Of a stretch of DNA of 60,115 bases, positions 51,043-59,968 are shown piece by piece. Where the stretch lies: positions 1 to 60,115 of the forward strand of contig CAMBFR010000011.1 in the NCBI GenBank assembly GCA_945865815.1, in the 5' to 3' direction. The DNA comes from Candidatus Sulfopaludibacter sp. SbA3. GTDB taxonomy: Bacteria; Acidobacteriota; Terriglobia; 20CM-2-55-15. The translations under genes were made by a program, and so were the position numbers. Position 1 is the stretch's first letter; each line of letters opens with the position of its first letter. The notes under the pieces were generated by a model, which was not told where the DNA came from, made no database searches, and saw nothing but the letters and a program-made list of their open reading frames with translations.

Positions 51043-54000
51043 ATGACATCGACTCTTCTAATCTTTGCATTGATCGCAGGCAGCTTCATACAGGCTGGTG
51101 AATCGGATCTGGTCGGCATGGTCATCGATCCGTCCGGCGCGGCGATACCCGCTGCCTCCGTGATCGTCCTCGAGGAGGCTACCGAGCGAAGAGTGAGCTC
51201 CGAGACCGATGCCGGCGGATACTATCGCGTCGCCCATCTGCGCCCGGGTTCCTACACCGTGATTGCGGGGGCTCCGGGTTTCGAAACCCTGGTGCGTACC
51301 GGAATCCGCCTTGCCGTCGGCGAAACGGTACGGATCGATCTGGATATGCAAGTCGGCGAGATCAGTTCGGTGGTTACTGTCGCCTCTGAAGCTCCCGTAC
51401 TTCGAACCGAGGCGGGCAGTCTCGGCCAGGTGATCACGAATCAGAAAATCGCGGCCCTGCCGCTGAATGGCCGAAACTTCGTATCGCTGGTCGCACTGTC
51501 CGCGGGAGTAGCTCTGCCTGAGGGATCCGCTTTCCCGCGCATCAATGGCGGCCGGCCGCGAACGAACGAATATCTCTACGACGGTATATCCGTCCTTCAG
51601 CCGGAACCGGGCCAGGTGGCGTTCTTCCCGATCATTGACGCGATCGAGACGTTTAGAGTGGAGACCAACAGCCCATCCGCGGAGTTCGGCCGCTTCAACG
51701 GGGGCGTCATCAACCTCAGCACCCGGTCCGGCACGAATGAATTACACGGAACGGTGTTCGACTTCTTCCGTCATGAAGGTCTGAACGCGCGGAATCTCTT
51801 TGCCCCGGGCCGCAAGCCCCAGTTCAGAAGAAACCAGTTCGGCTTCGTCCTGGGCGGTCCGATCGCGATAAACCGGACGTTCTTTTTCACCGATTACCAG
51901 GGAACGCGGCAGAACCTCGGACAGGTGCGTACGTCGACGGTGCCGACATTGACCCAGCGGCAGGGAATTTTCACGGAGCCTGTCGCAGGCAGAGTTCCCC
52001 GCATTGTCGATCCGGCGGCCGGGGTTCCGTTTCCAGGCAACGTCATTCCTGTTTCGCGAATGGATCGGGTCGCGCTTTGGCTGCTCGACCGTTATCCGTT
52101 ACCAAACCTGTCCGGCACGGCAAACAACTACGTGCGTGTCGGAAACGAGCGGCAAAATCAGGATCAATTCGATGTCCGGCTGGATCATATGCTTGGCGGA
52201 TCCGACCGGCTGTTCTTCAGATACTCCGAACAGCGCGATGTGACAGATCCCGCGATGCCGCTTCCGGACGGCAGTGGCATCGCTTCCGGCGCCCTTGGCA
52301 AGACGCATACCCACGGAATCGCCGCCGCCGGCAACTACGTTCGTGTTTTCAGCAGCCGGCTCGCGAACCAGGCCAGGCTGGGTTATACCTCACGAAATGT
52401 CGAGCGGCGGGCGATGCAATTGGCCTCGCCTGTGCTGGAGAGCCTCGGACTCAGCGGGATTCCCGTCAATGGCGCCTTCGAACGTACGCTGCCCACGTTT
52501 ACCATCACGGGCTATCAGCAGCTCGGGCCCTCGGCGAACGCCAACGCGGATTCCCGTACGAGTGTCGTCCAGTTCTTTGATGTGCTTTCGCATTCCGCCG
52601 GCAGGCGCTCAATCAAAGCCGGCCTGGATTTTCGCTGGGAACGCCTGGATATCACCCAGCCGTCATCGCCGACGGGAAGGTTTCGATTTACGAATGGTTC
52701 CACTTCCGATCCGGCCGACAGCGCATCGGGGTCCGCACTGGCCGGTTTCCTTCTGGGGCACGTGGAAGACTTTGCCATCGATCTGCAGCACGATGAAGTC
52801 CGGCCCCGCGCGCGCACGCAGGAATTCTTCATTCAGCACGCCTGGAAGCCGTTTGGGCGGCTAACCGTCAATACCGGTTTGCGCTACACGCTCAATTTTC
52901 CGTCAACCGAGAAGAACGACCAGTCTGCCGTATTCGACCTGAAGACGGAGAAGCTCACGTTTGCGGGCCGGGATGGCATTCCGCGCGCAGCTCGGAAGTT
53001 ACATAAAACCGATTTCGGGCCGCGCCTGGGCGTTGCGCTTCTGCTCGATGGACGAACGGTCCTGCGGTCGGGCTACGGCCTTGTGTTTATCGAGCAGGCT
53101 GGAATAACGACGCCGTTCACCGCCCCGAATTTCCCGTTCATTCAGTCGATAAGTCAGCCGAGCCCCGACGGACGCACTCCGGCGTTCATTCTTTCGGCCG
53201 GCCCGAACGTGGCGCCTCTTCCGCTGACGCCGGACGCAGGATTGGGGCAGGGCGTTTTCACCGTGGATCGGGACCTGGGTTCCGGGTACGCGCAGCAGTG
53301 GAACCTGACCGTTCAACGGGAACTCGATCCGAACACGTCGCTGGAGATCGGGTATGCGGGGTCGAAAATCACGCGTGTGGGAATTCCCGATACCAATGTG
53401 AATCAATTGACGGCCGGGCAGCTCGCTATCGGGCCGTCGTTGCTCGACCGCGTTCCCAACCCATTCTTCGGCCGGATTCCGGGCTCGTCGTCAATCGGTG
53501 GACCGACAGTGACGAGGGCGCAATTGCTGAAACCGTTTCCCCGATTTACGGCGGTGAGTTTCTACCGGCAAAACGTCGGAAACACCAATTACCACTCGCT
53601 GCAGGTTCGACTGGAAAGGCGGTTTTCGAGCGGATTTGCGTTTCTGGTGAGCTACACGAGATCCAAACTCATCGACGAGGCTTCGTCCGTGTTCGACTCC
53701 ACGTTGCTGACCGGACCCGTTGCCGGCTATCCCGTGGCCGACAGCTTCAATAGAAAACTCGAACGCGACGTTTCGACCGGCGACATTCCGAATGCGTTTG
53801 TTTCCAGCTACGTCTGGGATCTTCCGCGCCGATGGCGGCTGGCCGGTGTCGTTACATTGCAGTCGGGCACTCCGCTTGCGGTGACGCAGGCAACCGACTT
53901 CAACGCATTTGCGGGATTTGGAACTCCGCGGCCCAATCGTGTTGGTCCGGCGGAGTTGAATGCCGGCCAACGCACGGCCGCGCGCTTCTTCAACACGGAT

Positions 54001-54270
54001 GCCTTTCAATTCGCGCCGCAATTTACGATCGGCAATTCGTCTCGCAATCCCGTGCGCGGGCCTGCGTTTCGGAGCGCCGATCTCGCCTTGGTCAAGGTCA
54101 GTACCCTTACCGAACGCGCGACCATCGAGTTTCGCGTGGAAGCATTCAACCTGACCAATACGCCGCCGCTTGGCGTTCCAGACACGATCCTGGGCACGCC
54201 TTCGTTCGGTACCATTTCCTCGGCAGGCAGCCCTCGCGTCTTACAAGTCGCTCTAAAGATTGGCTTCTGA
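51043..54270 (+). CDS. Oar-like TonB-dependent outer-membrane receptor
   Basis: A 1,075-residue protein: signal peptide (1-18), a carboxypeptidase-regulatory-like beta domain (~24-105; LVGMVIDPSGAAIPAASVIV), a TonB plug domain (ALPLNGRNFVSLVALSAGVA, YLYDGISVLQPEPGQV, SAEFGRFNGGVINLSTRSGT) and a long beta-barrel ending in a terminal phenylalanine (VALKIGF). Such receptors are numerous in Acidobacteriota and are thought to import oligosaccharides or peptides; the ligand is unknown. No clear ribosome site precedes ATG 51043. It is monocistronic. Confidence 0.88.
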   Translation: MTSTLLIFALIAGSFIQAGESDLVGMVIDPSGAAIPAASVIVLEEATERRVSSETDAGGYYRVAHLRPGSYTVIAGAPGFETLVRTGIRLAVGETVRIDLDMQVGEISSVVTVASEAPVLRTEAGSLGQVITNQKIAALPLNGRNFVSLVALSAGVALPEGSAFPRINGGRPRTNEYLYDGISVLQPEPGQVAFFPIIDAIETFRVETNSPSAEFGRFNGGVINLSTRSGTNELHGTVFDFFRHEGLNARNLFAPGRKPQFRRNQFGFVLGGPIAINRTFFFTDYQGTRQNLGQVRTSTVPTLTQRQGIFTEPVAGRVPRIVDPAAGVPFPGNVIPVSRMDRVALWLLDRYPLPNLSGTANNYVRVGNERQNQDQFDVRLDHMLGGSDRLFFRYSEQRDVTDPAMPLPDGSGIASGALGKTHTHGIAAAGNYVRVFSSRLANQARLGYTSRNVERRAMQLASPVLESLGLSGIPVNGAFERTLPTFTITGYQQLGPSANANADSRTSVVQFFDVLSHSAGRRSIKAGLDFRWERLDITQPSSPTGRFRFTNGSTSDPADSASGSALAGFLLGHVEDFAIDLQHDEVRPRARTQEFFIQHAWKPFGRLTVNTGLRYTLNFPSTEKNDQSAVFDLKTEKLTFAGRDGIPRAARKLHKTDFGPRLGVALLLDGRTVLRSGYGLVFIEQAGITTPFTAPNFPFIQSISQPSPDGRTPAFILSAGPNVAPLPLTPDAGLGQGVFTVDRDLGSGYAQQWNLTVQRELDPNTSLEIGYAGSKITRVGIPDTNVNQLTAGQLAIGPSLLDRVPNPFFGRIPGSSSIGGPTVTRAQLLKPFPRFTAVSFYRQNVGNTNYHSLQVRLERRFSSGFAFLVSYTRSKLIDEASSVFDSTLLTGPVAGYPVADSFNRKLERDVSTGDIPNAFVSSYVWDLPRRWRLAGVVTLQSGTPLAVTQATDFNAFAGFGTPRPNRVGPAELNAGQRTAARFFNTDAFQFAPQFTIGNSSRNPVRGPAFRSADLALVKVSTLTERATIEFRVEAFNLTNTPPLGVPDTILGTPSFGTISSAGSPRVLQVALKIGF

Positions 54271-54295
54271 TATATTTCCCGCGGTTTTTGGGAAA

Positions 54296-54486
54296 ACTCC
54301 CCACCTGGATTAGGAGGGGTGCCGTTCGCGCGTTTTTCAGCGAACGGCGGGGTGGTGTATACGATGCGTAGCCACCGTACAGATATTCGCGAAGCGTACC
54401 GATTGATACGGTGGCTTCGCGCCGTTCCGTACCACCCCGTCTGCGCCTTCGGCGCAGACACCCCTCCTAAGACAGGAGGGGAATTG
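54296..54486 (+). repeat. Family B composite palindromic repeat, copy 4
   Basis: The ~191-bp short form between the receptor and the nucleoside transporter. The left hairpin carries a T-to-A change (CCCCACCTGGATTAGGAGGG). Its interior closely matches copy 3, including GTGGTGTATACGATGCG. Confidence 0.85.
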
Positions 54487-54514
54487 GGACTCACTGTCCA
54501 AATCCCGGAGGGCG

Positions 54515-56218
54515 ATGTCTTCACAGAATTTCGTTTCACTTGCGGGGATCCTGTTCTTCGTCGGAATGGCCTGGCTTCTATCCGAAGACCGGAAGCATTT
54601 TCCGTGGCGCGTCGTGGCCTGGGGACTCGCCCTGCAGATGACTTTTGCCTTTCTGGTCTTGTGGTGGGAGCCCGGGGCAAACCTCTTTCTCGGCCTGAAT
54701 GACGTTTTCACCGCCCTGCTGAATTTCAGCCGTGAAGGCACTGTCTTTGTCTTCAACTCAATCGGCTCGGACCAGACCGGAGCCGTTCCAATTACCTTGA
54801 GCGAGTATCTCCGGCGGCTGGGCGCGGAATCGAACGATCCCGTCATCCAGAACGCTGTTCGCACAGGCGCCGTGCCCGGTTTCTTCCTCGCGTTTCAGGT
54901 GCTCACCACCATCATCTTCTTCAGCGCGCTTCTCTCGGTGCTTTACTACCTTGGCGTGATGCAGAAGGTTGTCATGCTGTTCGCAAAGATCATGGCCCGC
55001 ACCATGCGCGTTTCCGGCGCGGAGGCGCTTTCAAACTCGGCCAATATTTTCGTAGGACAGACCGAGGCGCCGCTGGTAGTTCGTCCCTACCTGGAGAAAA
55101 TGACGCGATCGGAACTCATGGCCATCATGGTCGGGGGATTCGCAAACACGGCCGGCGGAGTGCTCGGCGCGTACATCCTGATGCTTTCCGGATTCTTCCC
55201 GAACATTGCGGCGCATCTGATTTCAGCCTCATTGTTATCGGCTCCGGCCGCATTCATCATCGCGAAAGTCATGGTGCCCGAGCGCGGAGACCCTCTTACC
55301 CGGGGCGAAGTCCGCCTGGATGCCGAAACCGAAGACGCAAACCTTCTGGATGCGGCGGCGAACGGTTCCACCGTGGGGTGGCAACTCGCCATAAACGTTA
55401 CGGCCATGCTGATTTCCTTCGTTGCCTTGATTGCGATGGCCAATCTGTTCGTGTCCTGGATCGGGAACTTCTTTCATGACACGACGGGCCTCGTTCAATT
55501 CAACGCCATGGTCATCGCCGCTGTCCTGAGCCTGGCTTTTATTCAACGAGCCGGAAAACTCGACATGATGTCGGTCTGGTGGTCGATGGGCGCCATCGCG
55601 ATCCTTTATGTAATAGCCAGGGGGCTTTTGCCGCCGGCCGCAGCCCGGTTCATCGGCCTGGTAGGGATTGGAGCGTGGCTTCCGTTTTTATTCACCACTA
55701 CCGGGAAAGTCGTTTCCGTCAGGATTACGCAGGCCGTGCTGATTGGATCGGTTGTCGTCGCGGATATGACATACCTCGGCGCGGGGCCTATGGCTCTCGA
55801 CACGAAGCTCTCGCTGCAGCTTATCCTGGGATGGCTGCACTGGCCGATTGCATTTGCGATGGGCACGCCGGTCCAGGACTGCCTGGCAGTGGGCCGGCTG
55901 CTCGGCGAGAAGTTGATCCTGACCGAGTTCATTGCATACGCGGACCTGGCAGGCATGATGTCTGCTGCCACCCGGGGCGAAGCGGCGGCCCTCGACCCGC
56001 GATCCATATTCATTGCTTCGTATGCCTTGAGCGGATTCGCCAACTTCGCGTCGATAGCGATTCAGATCGGCGGCATCGCGCCGCTGGCTCCCTCGCGGCG
56101 TCAGGAGATCGCGCGCCTCGGGCTGAAAGCCATGATTGGCGGCGCCATAACCAGCTATCTACTGGCATCGGTGGCCGGCGCTTTTTACTCCGGCAATTCC
56201 ATGCTTGGGCTTCAGTAA
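54515..56218 (+). CDS. NupC-family concentrative nucleoside transporter
   Basis: A 567-residue inner-membrane protein. It shows the NupC order: an N-terminal transporter domain (LAGILFFVGMAWLLSEDRKH), a gate domain (VLTTIIFFSALLSVLYYLGV), SGAEALSNSANIFVGQTEAP then LVVRPYL (the nucleoside-binding motif), and MVGGFANTAGGVLGAYI. CNT proteins import nucleosides with sodium or proton. At 567 residues it is longer than E. coli NupC (400) because of extra N- and C-terminal segments. It overlaps the next gene at TAATG. Confidence 0.85.
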   Translation: MSSQNFVSLAGILFFVGMAWLLSEDRKHFPWRVVAWGLALQMTFAFLVLWWEPGANLFLGLNDVFTALLNFSREGTVFVFNSIGSDQTGAVPITLSEYLRRLGAESNDPVIQNAVRTGAVPGFFLAFQVLTTIIFFSALLSVLYYLGVMQKVVMLFAKIMARTMRVSGAEALSNSANIFVGQTEAPLVVRPYLEKMTRSELMAIMVGGFANTAGGVLGAYILMLSGFFPNIAAHLISASLLSAPAAFIIAKVMVPERGDPLTRGEVRLDAETEDANLLDAAANGSTVGWQLAINVTAMLISFVALIAMANLFVSWIGNFFHDTTGLVQFNAMVIAAVLSLAFIQRAGKLDMMSVWWSMGAIAILYVIARGLLPPAAARFIGLVGIGAWLPFLFTTTGKVVSVRITQAVLIGSVVVADMTYLGAGPMALDTKLSLQLILGWLHWPIAFAMGTPVQDCLAVGRLLGEKLILTEFIAYADLAGMMSAATRGEAAALDPRSIFIASYALSGFANFASIAIQIGGIAPLAPSRRQEIARLGLKAMIGGAITSYLLASVAGAFYSGNSMLGLQ

Positions 56219-56589
56219 TGCACGAGGGAGATGCTCTACAGAAAGCGCTGAGCGCGGCGAATGATGAGATCATCCAACTGAGGGCGACAGTGGTCGCGCT
56301 CCGCGAACAGCTCCAGAGCGTCCGCGCCGGCGAAGAAGATCGGGTTCAGCACGCGGTTGTGGCGGCGAACGATGAAATCCGCCAGTTGCGGGCGAGCATT
56401 GCCGAGATGAGAAACGAACTGGACCTCAGGGAAGAGACCTTTGAAGCAAAGCTTCGCGAGAATGACCTTCGGCGCCAACATGAACAAGCGGAACTACAGC
56501 AAACGATCGCATCGCTGCGCGAAAGGCTAGAAGCGCTGGATGAAATCATTAAGAAAAGCAACCGAGCGGAGTCCCCGGCCGCGTCGTAA
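56218..56589 (+). CDS. Small coiled-coil protein with an internal duplication
   Basis: A 123-residue, highly charged, predicted coiled-coil protein from ATG 56218 (sharing its A with the NupC stop). Two near repeats are visible: AANDEIIQLRATVVALREQL (about 14-33) and AANDEIRQLRASIAEMRNEL (about 49-68). No membrane segment or catalytic motif is seen. Its 3' end overlaps the cyclase gene by 50 bases in another frame. Its position suggests a partner of the cyclase, for instance in dimerisation; this is inference. Confidence 0.6.
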   Translation: MHEGDALQKALSAANDEIIQLRATVVALREQLQSVRAGEEDRVQHAVVAANDEIRQLRASIAEMRNELDLREETFEAKLRENDLRRQHEQAELQQTIASLRERLEALDEIIKKSNRAESPAAS

Positions 56590-58816
56590 GCCGCGCCTGG
56601 CCGAGCTTCTACTCGATGTGTCCAACAGCATTGCTGTTGCCGGCACACTGGGCGAGGCGCTGGATGAGCTCGTCAATCTCACCGTGTCGGCCATCGGCGC
56701 CGAGCGGGGATCGATTTTTCTGAACGATCCCCGGACGCGCGAGCTCTACACGCGCGTTGCCGCCGGAAAAGTCACCCGCGAAGTGCGGATGCTGAACCAC
56801 CTTGGAATAGCCGGATACGTATTTGTCCGCGGCCAGGGCATCATCATTCCCGATGCATACAAGGACGAGCGCTTCAATCCTGATGTGGATTCCAAGACGG
56901 GATACGTCACGCGGGACATCCTTTGTGTGCCGCTCCGTACGCTGACCGGCGACATCATCGGCGTCTCGGAACTTCTCAACAAGAAGGTCGGCGTATTCAC
57001 TCCCGGTGATCTCGAACTGCTCGAGACGATGGTTAAGCAGGCGGCGATCGTTCTGGAGAGCCGCCGGACGGCGGAAGAAATCGAGCGCGACCGCCTGCAG
57101 CAGCTTGAGTTGCTGCAGGCGGTTTCCGAGATGTCGACGGAAATCAAGCTCGGGCCGCTGCTTCAAAAGCTGATCGGAACCATTACGAAGATGCTCGACG
57201 CCGAGCGCTCGACACTGTTTCTGAACGACGAGAAGTCCAACGAGCTTTACACCGAGGTTGGCGAAGGCCTGGGTGCGACGCAGATTCGGTTCCCGAACCA
57301 TGTCGGCATAGCGGGGACTGTCTTCACGTCGGGTATGAGCGTGAACATTCCGCATGCGTACGCGGATCTGCGGTTCAATCCCGCGTTTGACAGAAGAACT
57401 GGATTCTTTACCCGCTCTATTCTCTGCACGCCGGTCATCAATAAGGACCATAAGACGATCGGCGCGACACAGGTGCTGAACAAGCATGGCGGGGCTTTCA
57501 CGGTGCAGGACGAGGCGCGCCTGAAGGCGTTCACGTCCCAGATCGCCATAGCGCTGGAAAACGCGAAGCTCTTCGATGACGTCCAGAACATGAAGAATTA
57601 CAACGAGAGCATTCTGGAAAGTATGCCGAGCGGAGTTATCACGTTGAATGAGGACCGCAAGGTGATTACCTGCAACGTCGCAGGCCTGCGAATCATGAAG
57701 GTCCAACCCGGTCAGATCCTGTCGCGGACCGCGTTGGAAGTCTTTACGGAAGCCAACAACTGGATCGCGGACAAGATCGCGCTGGTCGAAGAGAAGCAAA
57801 CGCAGGATGTGACGATGGATGCCGAAATGGTTGTCGGCGACGAGAAGGTGTCTGCAAACGTAACCGTCCTGCCGCTGATCAGCCCGAACCGGAAGAAGCT
57901 CGGCTCACTGGTCATGATCGAGGACATCACGGGGGAGAAACGTCTCAAGTCGACCATGTCGCGGTACATGGATCCTTCGATTGCCGCGAAGCTCCTGCAG
58001 TCCGGCGCAGAGATTCTTGGCGGACAGAGCAGCATGGCTACGGTCCTGTTCTCGGATATCCGCAACTTCACCACGCTCAGCGAAGACCTTGGGCCACAGG
58101 CCACTGTGAGCCTGCTCAACGAGTACTTCACGATCATGGTCGATCTCATCCAGGCCGAAGGCGGAATGCTCGACAAGTTCATCGGCGACGCGATCATGGC
58201 CGTCTTTGGGACGCCGATCGCCCACGATGACGATGAGGATCGCGCCGTGCGCGCGGCAATCGGAATGCTTTACGAACTGAATGTGTTCAACAGCCGGCGA
58301 ATATCCGAGGGTAAGAAAGCGATCGACATCGGCGTCGGTATCAATACGGATACGGTTGTGTCCGGGAACATCGGGTCGCCGCGGCGGATGGACTACACCG
58401 TAATCGGAGATGGCGTCAACCTGGCTTCGCGCCTGGAGGGCGCCTGTAAGCAGTACCACGCGCGGTTACTGATCAGCGAGTACACGTTCAGGAAGCTGCG
58501 CGGCACCTATCGCACGCGCGAGATCGATCGCGTGGTGGTGAAAGGGAAGACGCAGCCGGTCGCGATATTCGAGATCGTGGACTACCACAACGAGAATTCG
58601 TTCCCGAACCTGATGGATGTGCTGAACAGCTTCCGTCACGGCGTGAAGTGCTATCGCGAACGCCGCTGGGAAGACGGCATCAAGGCCTTCAACGAAGCGC
58701 TCAGCCTGAATCCCGCGGATTTCCCATCCAAAATGTATCTGGAACGATGCGAGTATTTCCGGAAGTCGTCACCCCCGCCCGAATGGAACGGCGTTTGGAT
58801 CATGGAAGAGAAATGA
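56540..58816 (+). CDS. GAF-GAF-PAS class III adenylate/guanylate cyclase
   Basis: A 758-residue cytosolic protein. GAF1 ~20-180 (AERGSIFLNDPRTRELYTRV), GAF2 ~200-350 (AERSTLFLNDEKSNELYTEV), PAS ~360-475 (ILESMPSGVITLNEDRKVIT), then a class III cyclase domain ~500-680. The cyclase keeps both metal aspartates (VLFSDIRNFTTLSEDLG and LDKFIGDAIMAVFGTP) and the transition-state Asn/Arg in DYTVIGDGVNLASRLE. A TPR-like tail follows. It should make cAMP or cGMP in response to GAF ligands. The ATG overlaps the coiled-coil gene by 50 bases; no better start exists downstream. Confidence 0.88.
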   Translation: MKSLRKATERSPRPRRKPRLAELLLDVSNSIAVAGTLGEALDELVNLTVSAIGAERGSIFLNDPRTRELYTRVAAGKVTREVRMLNHLGIAGYVFVRGQGIIIPDAYKDERFNPDVDSKTGYVTRDILCVPLRTLTGDIIGVSELLNKKVGVFTPGDLELLETMVKQAAIVLESRRTAEEIERDRLQQLELLQAVSEMSTEIKLGPLLQKLIGTITKMLDAERSTLFLNDEKSNELYTEVGEGLGATQIRFPNHVGIAGTVFTSGMSVNIPHAYADLRFNPAFDRRTGFFTRSILCTPVINKDHKTIGATQVLNKHGGAFTVQDEARLKAFTSQIAIALENAKLFDDVQNMKNYNESILESMPSGVITLNEDRKVITCNVAGLRIMKVQPGQILSRTALEVFTEANNWIADKIALVEEKQTQDVTMDAEMVVGDEKVSANVTVLPLISPNRKKLGSLVMIEDITGEKRLKSTMSRYMDPSIAAKLLQSGAEILGGQSSMATVLFSDIRNFTTLSEDLGPQATVSLLNEYFTIMVDLIQAEGGMLDKFIGDAIMAVFGTPIAHDDDEDRAVRAAIGMLYELNVFNSRRISEGKKAIDIGVGINTDTVVSGNIGSPRRMDYTVIGDGVNLASRLEGACKQYHARLLISEYTFRKLRGTYRTREIDRVVVKGKTQPVAIFEIVDYHNENSFPNLMDVLNSFRHGVKCYRERRWEDGIKAFNEALSLNPADFPSKMYLERCEYFRKSSPPPEWNGVWIMEEK

Positions 58817-58904
58817 CAAATGAGAATTGAACAGTGAACAATGACAAATAAGTATCGGGCAAATTATTTGTCATTGTTCACTGTTCAATTCTCATTTGTC
58901 ATTT
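58811..58904. terminator. Perfect 41-bp inverted repeat between convergent stops
   Basis: The left arm (58811-58851) and right arm (58864-58904) are exactly complementary over 41 bp with a 12-base loop. The left arm includes the cyclase TGA; the right arm ends at the base before the proline dehydrogenase stop. It likely terminates both transcripts. The AT-rich sequence differs sharply from its GC-rich surroundings. Confidence 0.8.
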
Positions 58905-59831
58905 TTACCCGAAGACATTTCGCAGCACGAACAGGATGTTCGCCGGCCTTTCCGCCAGACGCCGCATGTACCACGGATACCACGCCGGTCCGTAACTGAT
59001 CAGAATCCGTCCGCGATGGCCGGCTCCAGCGAGTTTGTGTAACGCGGCGTTGCGGATTCCATAGAGCATCTGGATTTCGTAGGAATCATCTGAAATAGCC
59101 CGGTCGCGCGCGAGGCGCACGACTTTGGCGAGCATCTTTTCGTCGTGGGTGGCAAAGCCGACACGGGCGTTCCCTTTATGGATGGCGTCGATCAACAGGG
59201 CGCTCAGCGCCAGGAAGTTCTCATCGGCGTCTTTCTTTCTGGGAAACGCGCGGTCCGCCGGCTCGCGATACGCTCCCTTGACCAGGCGAATTCCCGGCTT
59301 CAGCGGAAGCAGGGCCTTCAAATCGTCGCCGGTCCGGCGCAGGTAGCACTGAAGGCAGATGCCGACGTTCGCGTAGTCTTTCCGAAGCCTGCGGTAGAGT
59401 TCCAGAGTCGTATCGACGTAGTCGGACTCTTCCATGTCGATCCATACATAGTTTCCGAGCCTTGACGCCGCTCTCAGGATGGTCTTGATGTTCTCGTAGC
59501 TCAGCTCCGTGCTGATGTCATGCCCGACCTGGGTCGGCTTCACCGAGATCTCGCAGTCAATGCCCGCGGCTTTGATCTTTTCCATGGCATCACAGTACTG
59601 CTGGGCAATCCGGCGAGTCTGGTTCACGTCGCGCACGTTCTCGCCGAGGTAGGTCACAAAGGCCGCGACGCGTTCCGACTGGAGTTCCTGGGCGGCGCGA
59701 AGCGCGGAGTCGACATCCTCGCCCGGCATGAAGCGCTTCACCGCCCGCCGCGCGAAGCCGAATTGCGGCAGGCGCTCGCGCATCCACCGGTTCTTGGAAG
59801 CCTGAAGGAGAAGCGTACGAACGAGTCCCAT
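58905..59831 (-). CDS. Proline dehydrogenase
   Basis: A 308-residue TIM-barrel flavoprotein of the monofunctional type. Visible motifs are YVWIDMEESDYVDTTLELYR, VGICLQCYLRRTGDDL, GIRLVKGAYREPADRAF, FATHDEKMLAKVV, EIQMLYGIRNAALHK and YPWYMRRLAERPAN at the end, the last binding proline's carboxylate and FAD. It oxidises proline to pyrroline-5-carboxylate and feeds electrons to the respiratory chain. No P5C dehydrogenase is adjacent. A long perfect hairpin lies at its 3' end. Confidence 0.92.
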   Translation of the reverse strand: MGLVRTLLLQASKNRWMRERLPQFGFARRAVKRFMPGEDVDSALRAAQELQSERVAAFVTYLGENVRDVNQTRRIAQQYCDAMEKIKAAGIDCEISVKPTQVGHDISTELSYENIKTILRAASRLGNYVWIDMEESDYVDTTLELYRRLRKDYANVGICLQCYLRRTGDDLKALLPLKPGIRLVKGAYREPADRAFPRKKDADENFLALSALLIDAIHKGNARVGFATHDEKMLAKVVRLARDRAISDDSYEIQMLYGIRNAALHKLAGAGHRGRILISYGPAWYPWYMRRLAERPANILFVLRNVFG

Positions 59832-59968
59832 GACTTACACAGTATCGCGGCAAGACAAACGGCAGGTCAAAAAACGTGAAGAGATTCGGATTTGATCGGG
59901 CCTTCATTCCCCGCAGTGTGGCGCTGTGACGGGGGAGACTGGTGGAAGACCCGGCAGGCAGAAAAAAC

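Noticed and set aside
54319-54702. Plus-strand frame with peptide MPFARFSANGGVVYT, repeated near 23283
   Set aside because: The shared peptide comes from family B repeat DNA, and the frames are not conserved across all copies and lack ribosome sites.
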